Shown here piece after piece: positions 1 to 9,937 of a stretch of DNA of 64,000 bases (position 1 is its first letter; each line of letters opens with the position of its first letter). Position numbers and translations under genes: made by a program. Origin of the DNA: Lophium mytilinum (lineage: Eukaryota; Ascomycota; Dothideomycetes; Mytilinidiales; Mytilinidiaceae); NCBI GenBank assembly GCA_010093605.1, contig MU004202.1, positions 445,560 through 509,559 of the forward strand. Direction: 5' to 3'. The notes beneath the pieces were generated by a model. The model had not been told where the DNA came from. It saw only the letters and a list, made by a program, of their open reading frames with translations, and did no database searches.

Positions 1-647
1 TTGACCTGTCGCATGTTTCACATCAAACGATGCGAGATGTCATCTCCGTCGCACGCGCGCCGGTGATCTTCTCGCATTCTGGCGCGTACGGCGTGCAGAA
101 GCATCTCCGCCACGTCCCCGACGACGTGCTGCGGTCGGTGAAGAAGAATGGCGGTATCGTCATGGCAGTGTTTGTCAGCCGCTTCCTCAACATGAAGCAC
201 CCAGAAGAGGCCACGATTCACGATGTCGTCGACCACATCCTGTACATTGCAGACGTGTGCGGCTGGGAGTGCGTGGGCATCGGCAGTGATTTCAGCGGGA
301 CACCAAATGTGCCCATTGGACTTGAAGATGTTTCGAAGTTTCCAGATCTGATACAGCTGTTGATGGAACGTGGTGCCACAGATGATCAGGTCAGGCTCCT
401 TGTAGGCGAAAACATTCTGCGGGTCTGGGGGAACATCGAGCAGCGGGCACATGAGATCCAAGCTGGGGGTGAACTTCCGGTAGAGGCGGAGTGGGAAGGA
501 AGGCAGTGGCACAAGGGAATTCGCGGCTCGCCATGGATGCTCAGAGGAAGCCGAGAGAAGGCTGCGGAGAATGGCGCGGCGGAGAAAGCTTTCCAATGGC
601 ACGTCGATCAGGATGGGAAGCACAATGCTCCGGTGAAGAACATTTAG
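1..647 (+). CDS. Membrane dipeptidase (M19 family), 3' part
   Basis: This is the C-terminal part of a zinc-dependent renal-type dipeptidase, a family that hydrolyses dipeptides and some other small amide substrates. The reading frame is open from base 3 to the stop at 645-647, so the gene enters from the left edge; the ATG at 30 is internal, because residues before it (DLSHVSHQT) are already conserved family sequence. Visible family blocks are DLSH and, about 25 residues later, FSHSGAY, which carry the two zinc-ligand histidines of this family, and GIGSDFSG, which carries the conserved active-site aspartate. The third residue of that last block is Ser where Asp is common (DFDG). The frame ends in a hydrophilic tail of about 80 residues after [10 protein letters not shown], with no visible GPI-type hydrophobic end. 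No intron is seen. The family call is firm; substrate is unknown. Confidence 0.93.
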   Translation, partial: DLSHVSHQTMRDVISVARAPVIFSHSGAYGVQKHLRHVPDDVLRSVKKNGGIVMAVFVSRFLNMKHPEEATIHDVVDHILYIADVCGWECVGIGSDFSGTPNVPIGLEDVSKFPDLIQLLMERGATDDQVRLLVGENILRVWGNIEQRAHEIQAGGELPVEAEWEGRQWHKGIRGSPWMLRGSREKAAENGAAEKAFQWHVDQDGKHNAPVKNI

Positions 648-1248
648 GTCTAGGACAAGGTGGCTGATCAGTATGAGAACTATATGCACTATATGAAGAT
701 AGAGGCATACAAGGATCGACGTATTGTACGCGCTGTCACGTGTCCACATACTTGGTTGCGTTCTTTCCCACCCCACCATAAAGCCCTAGCAGAAAGATTC
801 AAGGAAGCCGATTATGTGGAGCACCTAACGATAGGGTGGTCAAGGGTCGCTGCTAGACCACCATTCCCCTCGGAGAGAAGTCCTATCCGGGCTTAAGACG
901 GGAGGAACATCATTTAAGTGAAGATTGCGAATGTGGCACTTGTACCAAGTGTTCAGCAGAACCGAGCTCTGACCCACAGTTCCCAGGGACTAGGAGACAA
1001 CCCCTGTGCGCTATAAGACTCCACCTCTACAAGACCAAGCCTGGAAGAATACAGAAGCAAGGCATCTTCAGCGGTGGGTTTCTAGTTTTTATCACGCCAT
1101 GGCCCGCAGTTGAAGACTGCTTTCTGACACCGTTAGCTTGCTTCATGCTACATTTAAAGCTCGTAGGCGCGTGAACAGAGTAGCCAGAGCTCCAAAGCTC
1201 ACTCAATCTCCTACGAAGCTACCTTCTGCAGACTAATGCGCAGAAGAA
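648..1248. other. Intergenic region upstream of the P450 gene
   Basis: No supported gene. An open frame at 660-896 lacks an ATG start and recognisable sequence. Base composition is normal, with CpA and TpG both common, so this DNA is not RIP-affected. It must contain the promoter of the downstream P450 gene; an A/T-rich ctataag at about 1011 is a possible but weak TATA-like site. Confidence 0.5.
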
Positions 1249-3019
1249 ATGGCAATACTAAATTACCTAAGCCCGCTGGAGGTATTGAAATGGCTTTTCA
1301 TCGCTCCAGTACTAGCATTCGCCGTTTATATCCTCCAAAACGAAGTCGATCGCTATCGAAAGCGTATCAAGAACCTCCCAGGTCCTATTGGCTATCCAGT
1401 CGTTGGCAATCTTTTCCAGGTAATTTATTGCCTTTACTCTTACCAATTTTCGTGAACTGAATGCTTCTGTTTAGGTTCGCAACAAGGTCACTGCTCAGCA
1501 GTATCAGACGTGGTCGAAGACATATGGCGACGTCTTTCAAGTTCAACTCGGCAACACCACAGCCGTAGTCATTAACAGCTCTAAAGCCGCGAAAGCCTTA
1601 TTCTTAGGCCAGAGCCACGCCCTCAACTCGCGGCCGACCTTCTACGTCTTCCATGGGAAGCTGTCCAAGGCCGGAAAGTCTGTTACGAGCATTGGCACCA
1701 GCCCTTGGGATGACAGTTGCAAGCAGAGGAGAAAGGCTGCTGCGGGAGCTTTGATCAAGTCCAAGGTTGAAAGTTACGCTCAAATTTTGAATTTGGAATC
1801 TCGCGAATTTCTGAAAGACCTTCTCGCGGATTGTCAGAATGGCGAGGTCGATCTGGATTTCCGTCCTGCTGTGAGGCACTTCTCGCTCAATCTGAGTTTG
1901 ACGCTTAATTACGGGACCAGGTAAGCATCACGTGGGGTCTTTCGAGAAGATTGAGAGCACTCTAACTGATTCTAGGGTTGCGAGCGTAAAGTCTCTGAAT
2001 GACGATCCTCTACTTCGCGAGATCATCTACGTGGAGGCTAAGATCTCGGCGTTCCGCGACACTTCGAAGAACTACGCAAACTACATTCCACTGCTGCGCT
2101 ATTGGGAGCCAATCGCATCATTCCTTGGTTTGAACAAAAGCCCAAATGAAGCAGCCGATATAGGTCGACGCCGCCTAGCGTACAACAATGTTCTTCTAGA
2201 GAAACTAAGTCAGGAAGTAAAGGAAGGACGCGACAAGCCGTGTATTCAAGGGGCCGTATTGCGAGACCCGGATGCCGCTAGCTTGACAAGAGAAGAGCTC
2301 ATCAGTGTCAGTCTGAGCATGATGGCCGTGAGTCCTCCCCTTCTCTACGTTTTCAAGAAGTAGCAGGCCGCTCACCGTAATCGGTGTACCAGGGCGCCGA
2401 CTCCAACATACCCACGCTCGGCTGGGCAATCCTCTTCCTAGCTCATTCCCCGGATATCCAAGAGACTGCTTACAATGCCATCCGGGACGCCGGCATTCTC
2501 GAACTTCCGTCCACCTCCTACGCTTCGACTAAAGTCCCCTACATGGACGCCTTCACTAGAGAAATATCCCGCTACTTCGTCGTCCTAAAACTCGGCATCC
2601 CACGCGCAACATACACAGACGCTACATGGGGCGCTGCCACCATCCCCGCCAATACGCTCGTATTCCTGAACAGTTGGGCGTGTAATAGAGACCCCGAGCA
2701 TTTCCCAGATCCTCACACATTCAACCCCGCCCGCTGGATCCCAAGCGAGGACGGCTCTACGCCACATGCGCACCAGTTTGCGTTTGGAATTGGGGGAAGG
2801 ATGTGTGTAGCGCAGCATCTCGCTCATAACGCGTTGTATACTGTCTTCTTGCACTTGATCGCGCATTTTAGGATTTCGCCGGCTGATGGGGAGAGCAGGG
2901 ATGAAATTGACCCGCTTGATGGATTGAAGGGGAAGTCGACTTTTGTCGGGACACCTAGAGGGTCGAAAGTGAAGTTTATACCAAGGAGTTCTCAGAATTT
3001 GAAGGCGTGGCTGCGATGA
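1249..3019 (+). CDS. Cytochrome P450 monooxygenase, probably CYP504-like
   Basis: A haem-thiolate monooxygenase in four exons: 1249-1419, 1475-1920, 1976-2327 and 2393-3019, giving 531 residues, a normal P450 length. Introns of 55, 55 and 65 nt all have GT-AG ends, and the second has a ctaac branch site. An N-terminal hydrophobic anchor (about residues 8-25) precedes a proline-rich hinge (LPGPIGYPVVGN), so it should be ER-bound. The I-helix AGADS block is created only by joining exons 3 and 4, which supports that intron. The K-helix ExxR appears as EISR, and the haem-binding loop as FGIGGRMCVA. Alanine replaces the glycine usual two residues after the haem cysteine. The HALNSRP, SIGTSPWDD and NRDPEHFPDP stretches resemble fungal phenylacetate-hydroxylase-type CYP504 enzymes as I recall them; that subfamily and substrate assignment is inference. 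No biosynthetic cluster is visible around it. Confidence 0.92.
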
Positions 3020-3758
3020 TCGTTACGGTAGGCCTAGAGTGGGAATGGTTGGATGAATAGAGTACAGTCCTAGGCCATGAGTCTGGGCACATGAACTTAT
3101 TCCTGTTTGGCTCCAACTTGCGCACTTGACACCACTGTTCGGGGTAGCCTGGTTGCTGAGCAATTAGATAGAGAAGAGATAGGCTAATCTGTAGTGCTTG
3201 AGCCTCGACATCGCCGCTGGATCTTGGAAATCTTGTGGGGGTACCCCAAGCGGTGGCGAACCAGTGTGCCCAGCCTTATTGTCTGTCACTGTACCTTTCT
3301 GGGACATCATATATTTTGATTACTATCGAAAAATGGGGCAGGAAATTCCTACACAACCGCTGCGAATTGTCTTCTAGAGCGATTCCGCATGATGCCTTGC
3401 TAGCTATGATTATTAGACATGTGTTAAAATCACGATACTCCACATAACGTTTAAAGGGAAGCTGTCGATTCAGCGGAGTTAACGCTCCACCGATTCCACC
3501 CCCACCATATACTCCAAAATTATCGGTACTCGCAAAGGTAATCTTTCGCCTTGATTTCCGGAAGTATCAGGTTTTGGAGTCACGGCCAAAATCACATTTA
3601 TCTTTTCAGCCGGTAACACAAATAGCATCCTGAGTCATTCGCTTATTGATGACTCACCCCGCCTACCGTTAGAATACTGATAGTAAGCCCCCGCTCGGGA
3701 TGATCAAACTCTTGAAACTGTCAACCCCAAATCGCACGCATAGAGCATTGTTCCCATC
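3020..3758. other. Intergenic region between P450 and F-box-like gene
   Basis: No supported gene. It holds the P450 3' flank and the promoter of the next gene. A 70-codon open frame at 3235-3447 has no recognisable sequence and is unremarkable for a stretch this long. Composition is ordinary, without RIP depletion. Confidence 0.5.
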
Positions 3759-4883
3759 ATGTCTTCCTCATTCATGACGCTACCGCGAGAGTTGCGGCAG
3801 CGGATCCTACTCTTATCCCTACCGCCTGTCATCCAGCCAGCCATCGTGCCATACTTTTCCATCCCTGCTCAGAATCTCCTCCACATAAGCCGTATCATTC
3901 GACAAGACATGTACTGGGTCATAAACACCTACTCTCCCTGCTTCTACCTCAACAGTCCTTCTCATTTAGACGTCTTCCTTTCCTCCCTCAACAAAGACTT
4001 CAGGATTCTCTCATTCGACTACGCGCCCAAATTTGCGCATGCCAGTCTCAACATCTTCCACGACGCCGAGGTCGAGACGATGCAATGGACCTGCTACTGC
4101 CGCGGCCGCGGCATGCACACCCACGACGAACTCGTCGACGCCTGGGCAGCCGCCGTCTCCAGTCTACCCTCGCAGATGCGCACGATCCTTCTAGACATCA
4201 CCCCCGCGCCGGGACCGATGCGCTCGAACAAGCCCGAGTGGGTACCCGGCTTCATCCAAGACCGGCGCATCTCCCAGAAGTTCGTCGGCGAGCACGGCGG
4301 CGTTCTCCTGCGGCTCATCCAATGCATTCACGAGCGTTTCGGCGACGGCGTCGCGATACAACTCAACGGCCAGCTAAGCGAGAAGAGTCGCTCGGCCCTC
4401 GATGCTTTCATAGACCTCAGCACTGCAGCTGGCATGGACGTTAGCTTCGTGGGAGATATGCTGGCGGTGCAGCCTAGAGTTCCGAGGCCGCGGATCTGGA
4501 AGGCTGTGAAGAAACTGGCGCCCGTTCGGTGCAGATGGATCGCGGAAGAAAACCGATTGGTCTACCTGCCTGCTAAGGAGGGGCAGGAGCGGCTGGTTGC
4601 AGGCATGCGCGATGTTAATTGGTCGGTGGATACGCAGAAGCTGTGGACGCGGCTTGCGAATCAGGACGAGGCGTGGGTGGTTGCCCTGCTCCCGAAGTTT
4701 GGCCAGTTCAAGATGGATGGACATCTCTACGAGATGGATTTCTTGCCCATGGACAACAGACAGCGCGCTTTAGTGCACAATATGGCAAAGGACCTGGGTT
4801 ATGAGTCTCAAGCTGTGGGGGAAGAGCCAGAAAGATTCGTGAGAATCGAGAAATACGCTGACAATCCTCTGATCCGGGACTAA
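3759..4883 (+). CDS. Hypothetical protein with F-box-like N-terminus
   Basis: A single intronless frame of 374 residues. The start is the first ATG and is followed directly by SSSFMTLPRELRQRIL, which resembles the opening LPxELxxxI helix of fungal F-box and F-box-like proteins; such proteins usually act as substrate receptors of SCF ubiquitin ligases or as orphan adaptors. A possible second hydrophobic helix (LLHISRIIRQDMYWVI) follows at about residues 46-61. The rest (residues 100-374) has mixed charge, no transmembrane segment and no repeats such as LRR or WD40 that I can recognise. A CxCRGRG motif near residue 112 is present once only, so it is not a convincing zinc site. Codon use is GC-rich and normal for the gene compartment. 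It is very probably a real gene; the function is unknown and the F-box reading is tentative. Confidence 0.75.
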   Translation: MSSSFMTLPRELRQRILLLSLPPVIQPAIVPYFSIPAQNLLHISRIIRQDMYWVINTYSPCFYLNSPSHLDVFLSSLNKDFRILSFDYAPKFAHASLNIFHDAEVETMQWTCYCRGRGMHTHDELVDAWAAAVSSLPSQMRTILLDITPAPGPMRSNKPEWVPGFIQDRRISQKFVGEHGGVLLRLIQCIHERFGDGVAIQLNGQLSEKSRSALDAFIDLSTAAGMDVSFVGDMLAVQPRVPRPRIWKAVKKLAPVRCRWIAEENRLVYLPAKEGQERLVAGMRDVNWSVDTQKLWTRLANQDEAWVVALLPKFGQFKMDGHLYEMDFLPMDNRQRALVHNMAKDLGYESQAVGEEPERFVRIEKYADNPLIRD

Positions 4884-5253
4884 GGCAAAGATGCAAAGAT
4901 ACGAAGGAATGAGGTTCATGGGCGATATGGGCGCTTATGAGGGTTCGGAGGTGAAGGTGTGCGGACGGCGCCGCGGGTGTTGTTAAAACTGTAACGCCCC
5001 TAGCTGACGCCCAAATTTATTCTGATCCGGGCATCTTTCCAGATCTGCGTTTCGGGGTTGGTCGATGACAGAGGCTCCTGGTCTAGCATTCTATTTGCCT
5101 CATCATTGTCACCAACATCCGTGATGTTCAGGCTGGAAAATTTATGCGTTGTTGAAGAACATAATGCTAACATATACATGGGAATCGAAAGCGGCACGCC
5201 CTCGAAATCCTATCGAGAAGGAAACGGCATCATAAGATCTATCAGCGATCGGT
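4884..5253. other. Short convergent intergenic region
   Basis: Lies between two genes transcribed toward each other, so it should hold both 3' untranslated regions and polyadenylation signals. No gene recognised; the open frames on either strand here lack similarity I know. Confidence 0.5.
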
Positions 5254-6464
5254 TCAGATATACACCACGTTGTAGTCCCCCAGCAGCGTAGTTCCATCCT
5301 CCGAGAGGGCCGGGTTGCAGAACTCTAGCGGATCAGATACTCCGTGTCCGCAGTCTACCGTTGCCATATAGCAGTTGTAAGTCGGCGTGAAGGTCGCAAA
5401 CGCGGTCGTTCCGAGGGCCTGGCCAAGGTTGTTTGTCACTGTTACCGTGGTCCCGTTCTGGACCGCCTCGCTCATTGATTTGCCAATCGCAATAGCGAAG
5501 TCGTACGAAACACCCACCGCGACCTGGAAGCCGAGCAGGTCAGAGCCAGCGGTGGTTGTGACGGACGCGCCGACTGTGTTTGTGATGGTTTGGTCAGAGG
5601 TCGAGGTCATGGTGGTCGAGAGTGAGATGCCCTTGTTGATGAGGAAGCTGCAGGAGCCAGTGGTGCAGGTCTGCGTGTTCGCGACTAGGGTTTGGTAGCC
5701 AGCGGCCGGGAAAGCATCGCCCTGGGGGGTGGCAACGCAGTCTTCACGTGCGACGAGAGCGCGGGCGCGGGCGCGGGCGGCGGGGGAGAAAGAGTGCGAG
5801 GTCTCGGACTCCAGCTCTGGGCTTCTTTCTTCATGCTTCTTGGAGAGAGTCTGTGCCTCTTCCTTCTTTGAAGCGGCCTCTGCTGCACCTTTCCTGAGCG
5901 TGAGGGCGTCGTTGCCCGCAGAGATTAGAGCGCAGTCACCGACACCGCAGCAGAAGGTTCCTGATAGGTTTGAGCCCTCCTAGATATATCATTAGCCCGA
6001 TGTTTGCGTAGATGCCAAGTGAATTATAGAACTTACGGGAATAGCAGAAAAGTAACAGCCGCCGTCTCGGCCCGCATTGATGATCACGTTTCCATACGGC
6101 TGTATGGGACCACCAAGCTGGTTGTAGTGCCACTGGGAGTAGTCGGTCATCAACGCAATCCGGCAATGGTCTTCATCCTTCGCCGCCTTCCACCACACGT
6201 TGTAGGCACTGCTCCCCGTCGCAAAGGTGGCGCCCGGAAACTGGAGGTTATCAAAGTATTTCGTGGAGTCTAGCTCCTCGCTGACGCCGTGGTTAATGTT
6301 AAACAGTCCCATTCGCTGGGATCAGGACTGTCGGTATAAGTAGCGTTGATGGGGTTCTGGCAGCCTGCGTCTGAGAATGGCCTCATATGAAAAGTACCGG
6401 CGAGGGCACTGGACATGAGAGAGGATATAACTGCGATCGCAGCGGGAGAGAATTTGATAGGCAT
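5254..6464 (-). CDS. Secreted cysteine-rich protein, unknown function
   Basis: A minus-strand gene for an extracellular protein. The ATG at 6464-6462 opens a classic signal peptide (MPIKFSPAAIAVISSLMSSA, cleavage likely after ALA), followed by FHMRPFSDAGC. The main coding blocks run to 6037 and, after a 57-nt GT-AG intron with a ctaat branch site (6036-5980), from 5979 to the TGA at 5254. The first N-terminal block and the block carrying FNINHGVSEELDSTKYF lie in different frames with no convincing intron between them, so the gene is either damaged once, mis-sequenced, or spliced in a way I cannot see. The mature product has about a dozen cysteines. A Cys-containing N-terminal domain is joined by a charged, Ala/Arg-rich linker (roughly 5765-5910) to a Thr/Ser/Val-rich C-terminal domain with a beta-strand-like alternation. 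I do not recognise a named family. Its position next to the repeat compartment fits small secreted host-interaction proteins, but that is inference. Confidence 0.72.
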
Positions 6465-7055
6465 GATCAAAAGCAAAGTCTAGGTCGACGAGACTGGAGA
6501 ACGTAATGAAAGCTGAAGGAAATAAAGAATGAAGATGGTCGGATGAATTTTGGGTATAATGATCTTAAGAACCGCTATATACTTATTGAAAGGTCGAAAT
6601 GGCTCCATTATTAGACCCATGAGGTGTTGGCATCCTGGGCACGATGGTTTGCACTGCCTTCGAAGTCGAAGCACTTCCAGGAGACCATGACCGCATAGAG
6701 AATGTTCGCATCCTTCCAGTTGTCGCTTCATCCTTCAAGAGATTGATTTTCATCCTCCAGCTTGGTGCTTGCTCAAAATGCATCCTTTGGTGGGGAGATG
6801 CAGGGCTATGAGTGTGGCACTGCTGACTTGTACGTATTTTCTGGGGCTGGAACTCTTGTCGAGCTGCTGACTACGAGCTCGGAGGTAATTCAGATCGACG
6901 GGCTTGAGTGTTGGACAGCCTATCTCGGGTGGGGCCTGTGGCAGACAGATTGATGGATGCCAGGGGAACCCAAGGGGAGGCATGAGTGAGGTTACCTGTT
7001 TACGTCACGCTGAGCGCTTGGGTCGTGTTCAGTAGGTAAAAGCAGGATAGCAGTA
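6465..7055. other. Intergenic region at the edge of the repeat compartment
   Basis: Contains the promoter of the divergently placed secreted-protein gene and ordinary non-RIP sequence with normal CpA and TpG content. Several short overlapping open frames on both strands (for example 6762-6953 plus and 6583-6783 minus) have no recognisable sequence; I do not call a gene. Confidence 0.5.
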
Positions 7056-7083
7056 GGGGTCTGCAGGCAGGGGTCTGCAGGTA
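7056..7083. repeat. 14-bp tandem duplication abutting transposon
   Basis: Two head-to-tail copies of ggggtctgcaggYa (7056-7069 and 7070-7083) differ at one base. The second copy ends in the TA that serves as the left target duplication of the adjoining DNA transposon. Confidence 0.85.
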
Positions 7084-7110
7084 CAGTAAAACCTCGGTAG
7101 AGTGATACGG
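7084..7110 (+). repeat. Left terminal inverted repeat of Pogo/Fot1 element
   Basis: Starts cagtaaaacctcggtagag right after the TA duplication, and pairs with 9150-9176 on the opposite strand over about 27 bases with several mismatches. Unlike the interior it is not RIP-saturated. Confidence 0.8.
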
Positions 7111-7799
7111 TTTTTTAGGCCGTTTCGTATCACTATATAGAGAGTATTACTGTATTTAGGTTTATTAGTAATCTACTTAGTAAATAATAATTAGTTAATA
7201 ATATCTTATATTCTCGCCTATAAAGCTAAAATAGATGTATTCTAAGCTATCTAAGGCTACTAAGATTACTAGAAAAAGTTAGATATATATAATTACTTAG
7301 TATTTTAGATCTTCTATTCTCTTAGGTATTAGTTATACTAATAGAGAGCCTAAATTAGAGCTAATTTACTATCCTTCTACTGCTTTTTATATAGCCTAAG
7401 AGTAGCTAAAGTATTAATAGCTTTCTAGATCTTAATTATAGAATCCTTCTATATCTTCTTAGCATTTAATTTATTATCTTTCTATCTAGAATATAGCCTA
7501 ATAATAAAGAAAATAGCGTTCTCTAATAGCTTAATAATTTTCTCTTTATCTAGATAAATAAAATTAAATATATCTATATATTACTAGATTCTTTCTACTA
7601 TTTTTAAGGTATCTAGGCACTACTATATATTATCTAATAGGGGGGGTTCTATATAGTTCTTAGAATACTAAGAAGGGCCCTTATAGTTACTAAATATAGT
7701 TAATTTAATATATTAATTTAAAATAGTTAATAGCTTAATAAGGTTCTATATAGTAATAGCCTATTAAATAGCCTATAATATATAGATTTTCTTAAGAGA

Positions 7800-8700
7800 A
7801 TTCTTTTTCTCTATAGTCTAATTAACTATAAAGTATAGCTAGAAACGCTAATAATAGGCCTTAAAATTATAAATAATACCCTAATCTATAGGCTAATAGA
7901 TAGATATATAATTAGAGGGTAAAAATACTACCTTAGTATTCTTTAAGGTGTTATTATTATTTACTATTTCTATAGTGCTCTTATAAGCGCTAAAGCTATC
8001 TAAAAGAAGTACTACCTTTCTTCTATTTATTCTCTTATTAAACTAGAATAGATACTCTAGTATTAGGCTTCTAGTTATCTACGCTTTCTTATTATTCTTC
8101 TAGCTAAAGTCTATTCCTCTTATATTTACCCTATTAGAACTAAAATACTATAGATTAATAGCTATTCTAATAATCTAAAGTAGAAGCTTATTAGTTCTAT
8201 TACTATTTAAATAATTAATAATAGTAATGCATACTTTCTATTTCTTTAAACTAGGTAGTTACTTAGTAGCTAAAGTAATATTAAATATAGCCTTCTAAAA
8301 GAGGCTATATTTATCTATATTATATATATCTAATAGCTAGTAATTCTCTACTTTTTAATATACTATTACTATCTCTTTCTTAGTATTCTTAATTTAAATA
8401 GATCCAGCCTCTCTATATTACTTTCTTTTCCGCACGCCGTTTCTTATCTTCTAGCCGTCTAGCTAGCTATTAGAAAAGGCGGGCATTAGCTTATAATTTA
8501 ATACTATAATAGACTACTATAGACTCTAAGTAGCTATCTATAAAAGGTCTTCTATAATAGAAACCTATAAAGCTTATAGAACCTAGTACTATTTAAAAAG
8601 AGCCTTATCTAGAAGGGGGTACTTAGTAGCTCTTTTTCTCTCTCTTCTACCTTATTCTTTTTATAGCCTAATTCTATCTAGGTCCTTATATTTTTAGCTA
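7800..8700 (-). pseudogene. Pogo-type DDE transposase, broken by RIP stops
   Basis: Read on the minus strand in a single frame from about 8486 down, the translation shows pogo landmarks in order. FSNSxLDGxK followed by YREAGS (about 8480-8400) matches the Tc5/CENP-B helix-turn-helix; YNIDKYSLF (about 8320) holds the first catalytic Asp; RKVVLLLDSFSAYK (about 8020-7985) holds the second; and LPSNYISIYxPIDxGII (about 7930-7870) holds the third, roughly 37 residues after the second. All interruptions I met in this frame are TAG or TAA, the expected result of C-to-T at CAG, CAA or TGG codons; no TGA was seen. In the wild type this enzyme cuts and pastes the element. The exact N and C ends are not resolved. 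It cannot make a functional protein as it stands. Confidence 0.82.
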
Positions 8701-9149
8701 AGAATTAATAATACTAAGAACTAGCTAATATAGTATTAAAATTAATCTATAGCCTATAGGGCAAGCTATTTTTATTATAATTTAGGGTATTTAGTATAGT
8801 AATTATAGATTTACTTACGCTTAAGGTCTATAATACTATAGTAACGCTATTAGTTAGAGTTCTAGGCGTAAGGTATTATAGGATTAATATTTAGGTATAA
8901 AAATAATAGAAATTAATAGCTTTTTAATAGATATATAATATTATTTAGATAGAGAATATAAAAAGCTATATAGCCGGCGCAGAAAAACCGCCTCTAGATA
9001 ACCTTAAAATAGCGGTATAGCCCCCTAGTTAGTATAATTTTAGTAAAAGGGTACTAGTAATACCTTTATAAGTAGTAATATTACTATTCTTATATAAAAA
9101 TATATAGTTAGCTAAAATATATTACTCTATAGAGTATATTACTATACTC

Positions 9150-9176
9150 TAAAAATACTATACTAAGGTTTTACTA
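9150..9176 (-). repeat. Right terminal inverted repeat of Pogo/Fot1 element
   Basis: On the minus strand reads tagtaaaaccttagta and so on, the partner of the left repeat. Most differences from the left copy are transitions. It is followed by TA. Confidence 0.78.
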
Positions 9177-9717
9177 TAGGGATTTCGCTAATTACTAGAA
9201 GTATTAAGGGTGCCTACCCTAATTAGAGGGTATAGAGCGGCGGTCTTTAGCTAACCTTATATAGATCTAAGTTAAAAATAAATCTTTCTAGTATTTTAAA
9301 TTTACCTTTATATAATTTATATACTATATTTACTTTAGATATATTTACTATAAATAAGAATTAGAGTAGTATTAGTCTTAAAGCTAAAAATAACTTAAAA
9401 TAGACTTAGGGAAAAAAATAACTTAGAAATATTTTATTTTATATATAATTTTTAAAAGGCTAGATTATTACTATTTATAACTATACTCTAGAGTAAAATA
9501 ATACTATAGAGTTACTTTATAATAGTCTAATCTTTATAGTAAATTTATTAAATAGTAGGGCTTACCTTATAATAAATTTTTTATAAAGATATACTATAGT
9601 AAAGCTCTTAATTAAGTATTATCTATAATTAATCTATATCTAATATACTTTTAAAAAAAGGTATACTTAGCTTATAAGCTTATATAAAGTACTTCTATAA
9701 AATACCTTTAAATAAAG
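9177..9717. other. RIP-degraded DNA hosting the A1 insertion, unidentified
   Basis: AT-rich and CpA/TpG-poor sequence. A small palindrome, taccct-n6-agggta, lies at 9215-9232. I recognise no coding block. The last five bases (9713-9717, taaag) are the target duplication of the following retroelement, so this DNA predates it and should continue at 17999. Confidence 0.5.
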
Positions 9718-9937
9718 TATTATAGCCGTAACGCAACCCCTATTATAATACGTTTCTAATATATATAATAGTGTTATATACTCTCTAGTATATAATTACT
9801 ATTATATAACTAGGCTTAGCGCTAGCCTTATCTACCTCTTAGCCGGCGCTCCGCGCTCTTCTTTCTCTCTTATAGCTACTTTATCTATATATACTAATAT
9901 TAGGTCTTCTTTTATAATCTACTATTATACTATAATA
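9718..9937 (+). repeat. A1 5' LTR (220 bp)
   Basis: Begins tattatagcc and ends tactataata, which fits TG...CA termini changed by RIP. It matches 17774-17993 along its whole length, with C/T and G/A differences. Confidence 0.88.

Larger units (their letters stand above)
7084..9176 (-). mobile_element. Pogo/Fot1-type (Tc1-mariner) DNA transposon, RIP-inactivated
   Basis: A 2.1-kb element flanked by TA on both sides (7082-7083 and 9177-9178), as expected for Tc1-mariner integration. The left terminal inverted repeat begins cagtaaaacctcggtaga; the right end read on the minus strand begins tagtaaaaccttagta, matching with mostly transition differences. Both ends carry a subterminal hairpin (arms agtgatacg/cgtatcact at 7101-7109 and 7126-7134; agagtata/tatactct at 9131-9138 and 9143-9150). 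The inside encodes a degraded minus-strand pogo transposase. The length matches Fot1/pogo elements. The outermost 60 bases on the left keep TpG and CpA sites, while the rest is heavily RIP-depleted. Confidence 0.88.

Noticed and set aside
660-896. 78-codon open frame downstream of the dipeptidase gene
   Set aside because: Starts at GTG, has no recognisable sequence and lies in a normal intergenic interval.
3235-3447. 70-codon open frame between the P450 and F-box-like genes
   Set aside because: No similarity I know and no supporting context.
6480-6983. Several overlapping short frames on both strands near the repeat edge
   Set aside because: They overlap each other, lack family features and some have no ATG start; probably chance frames.
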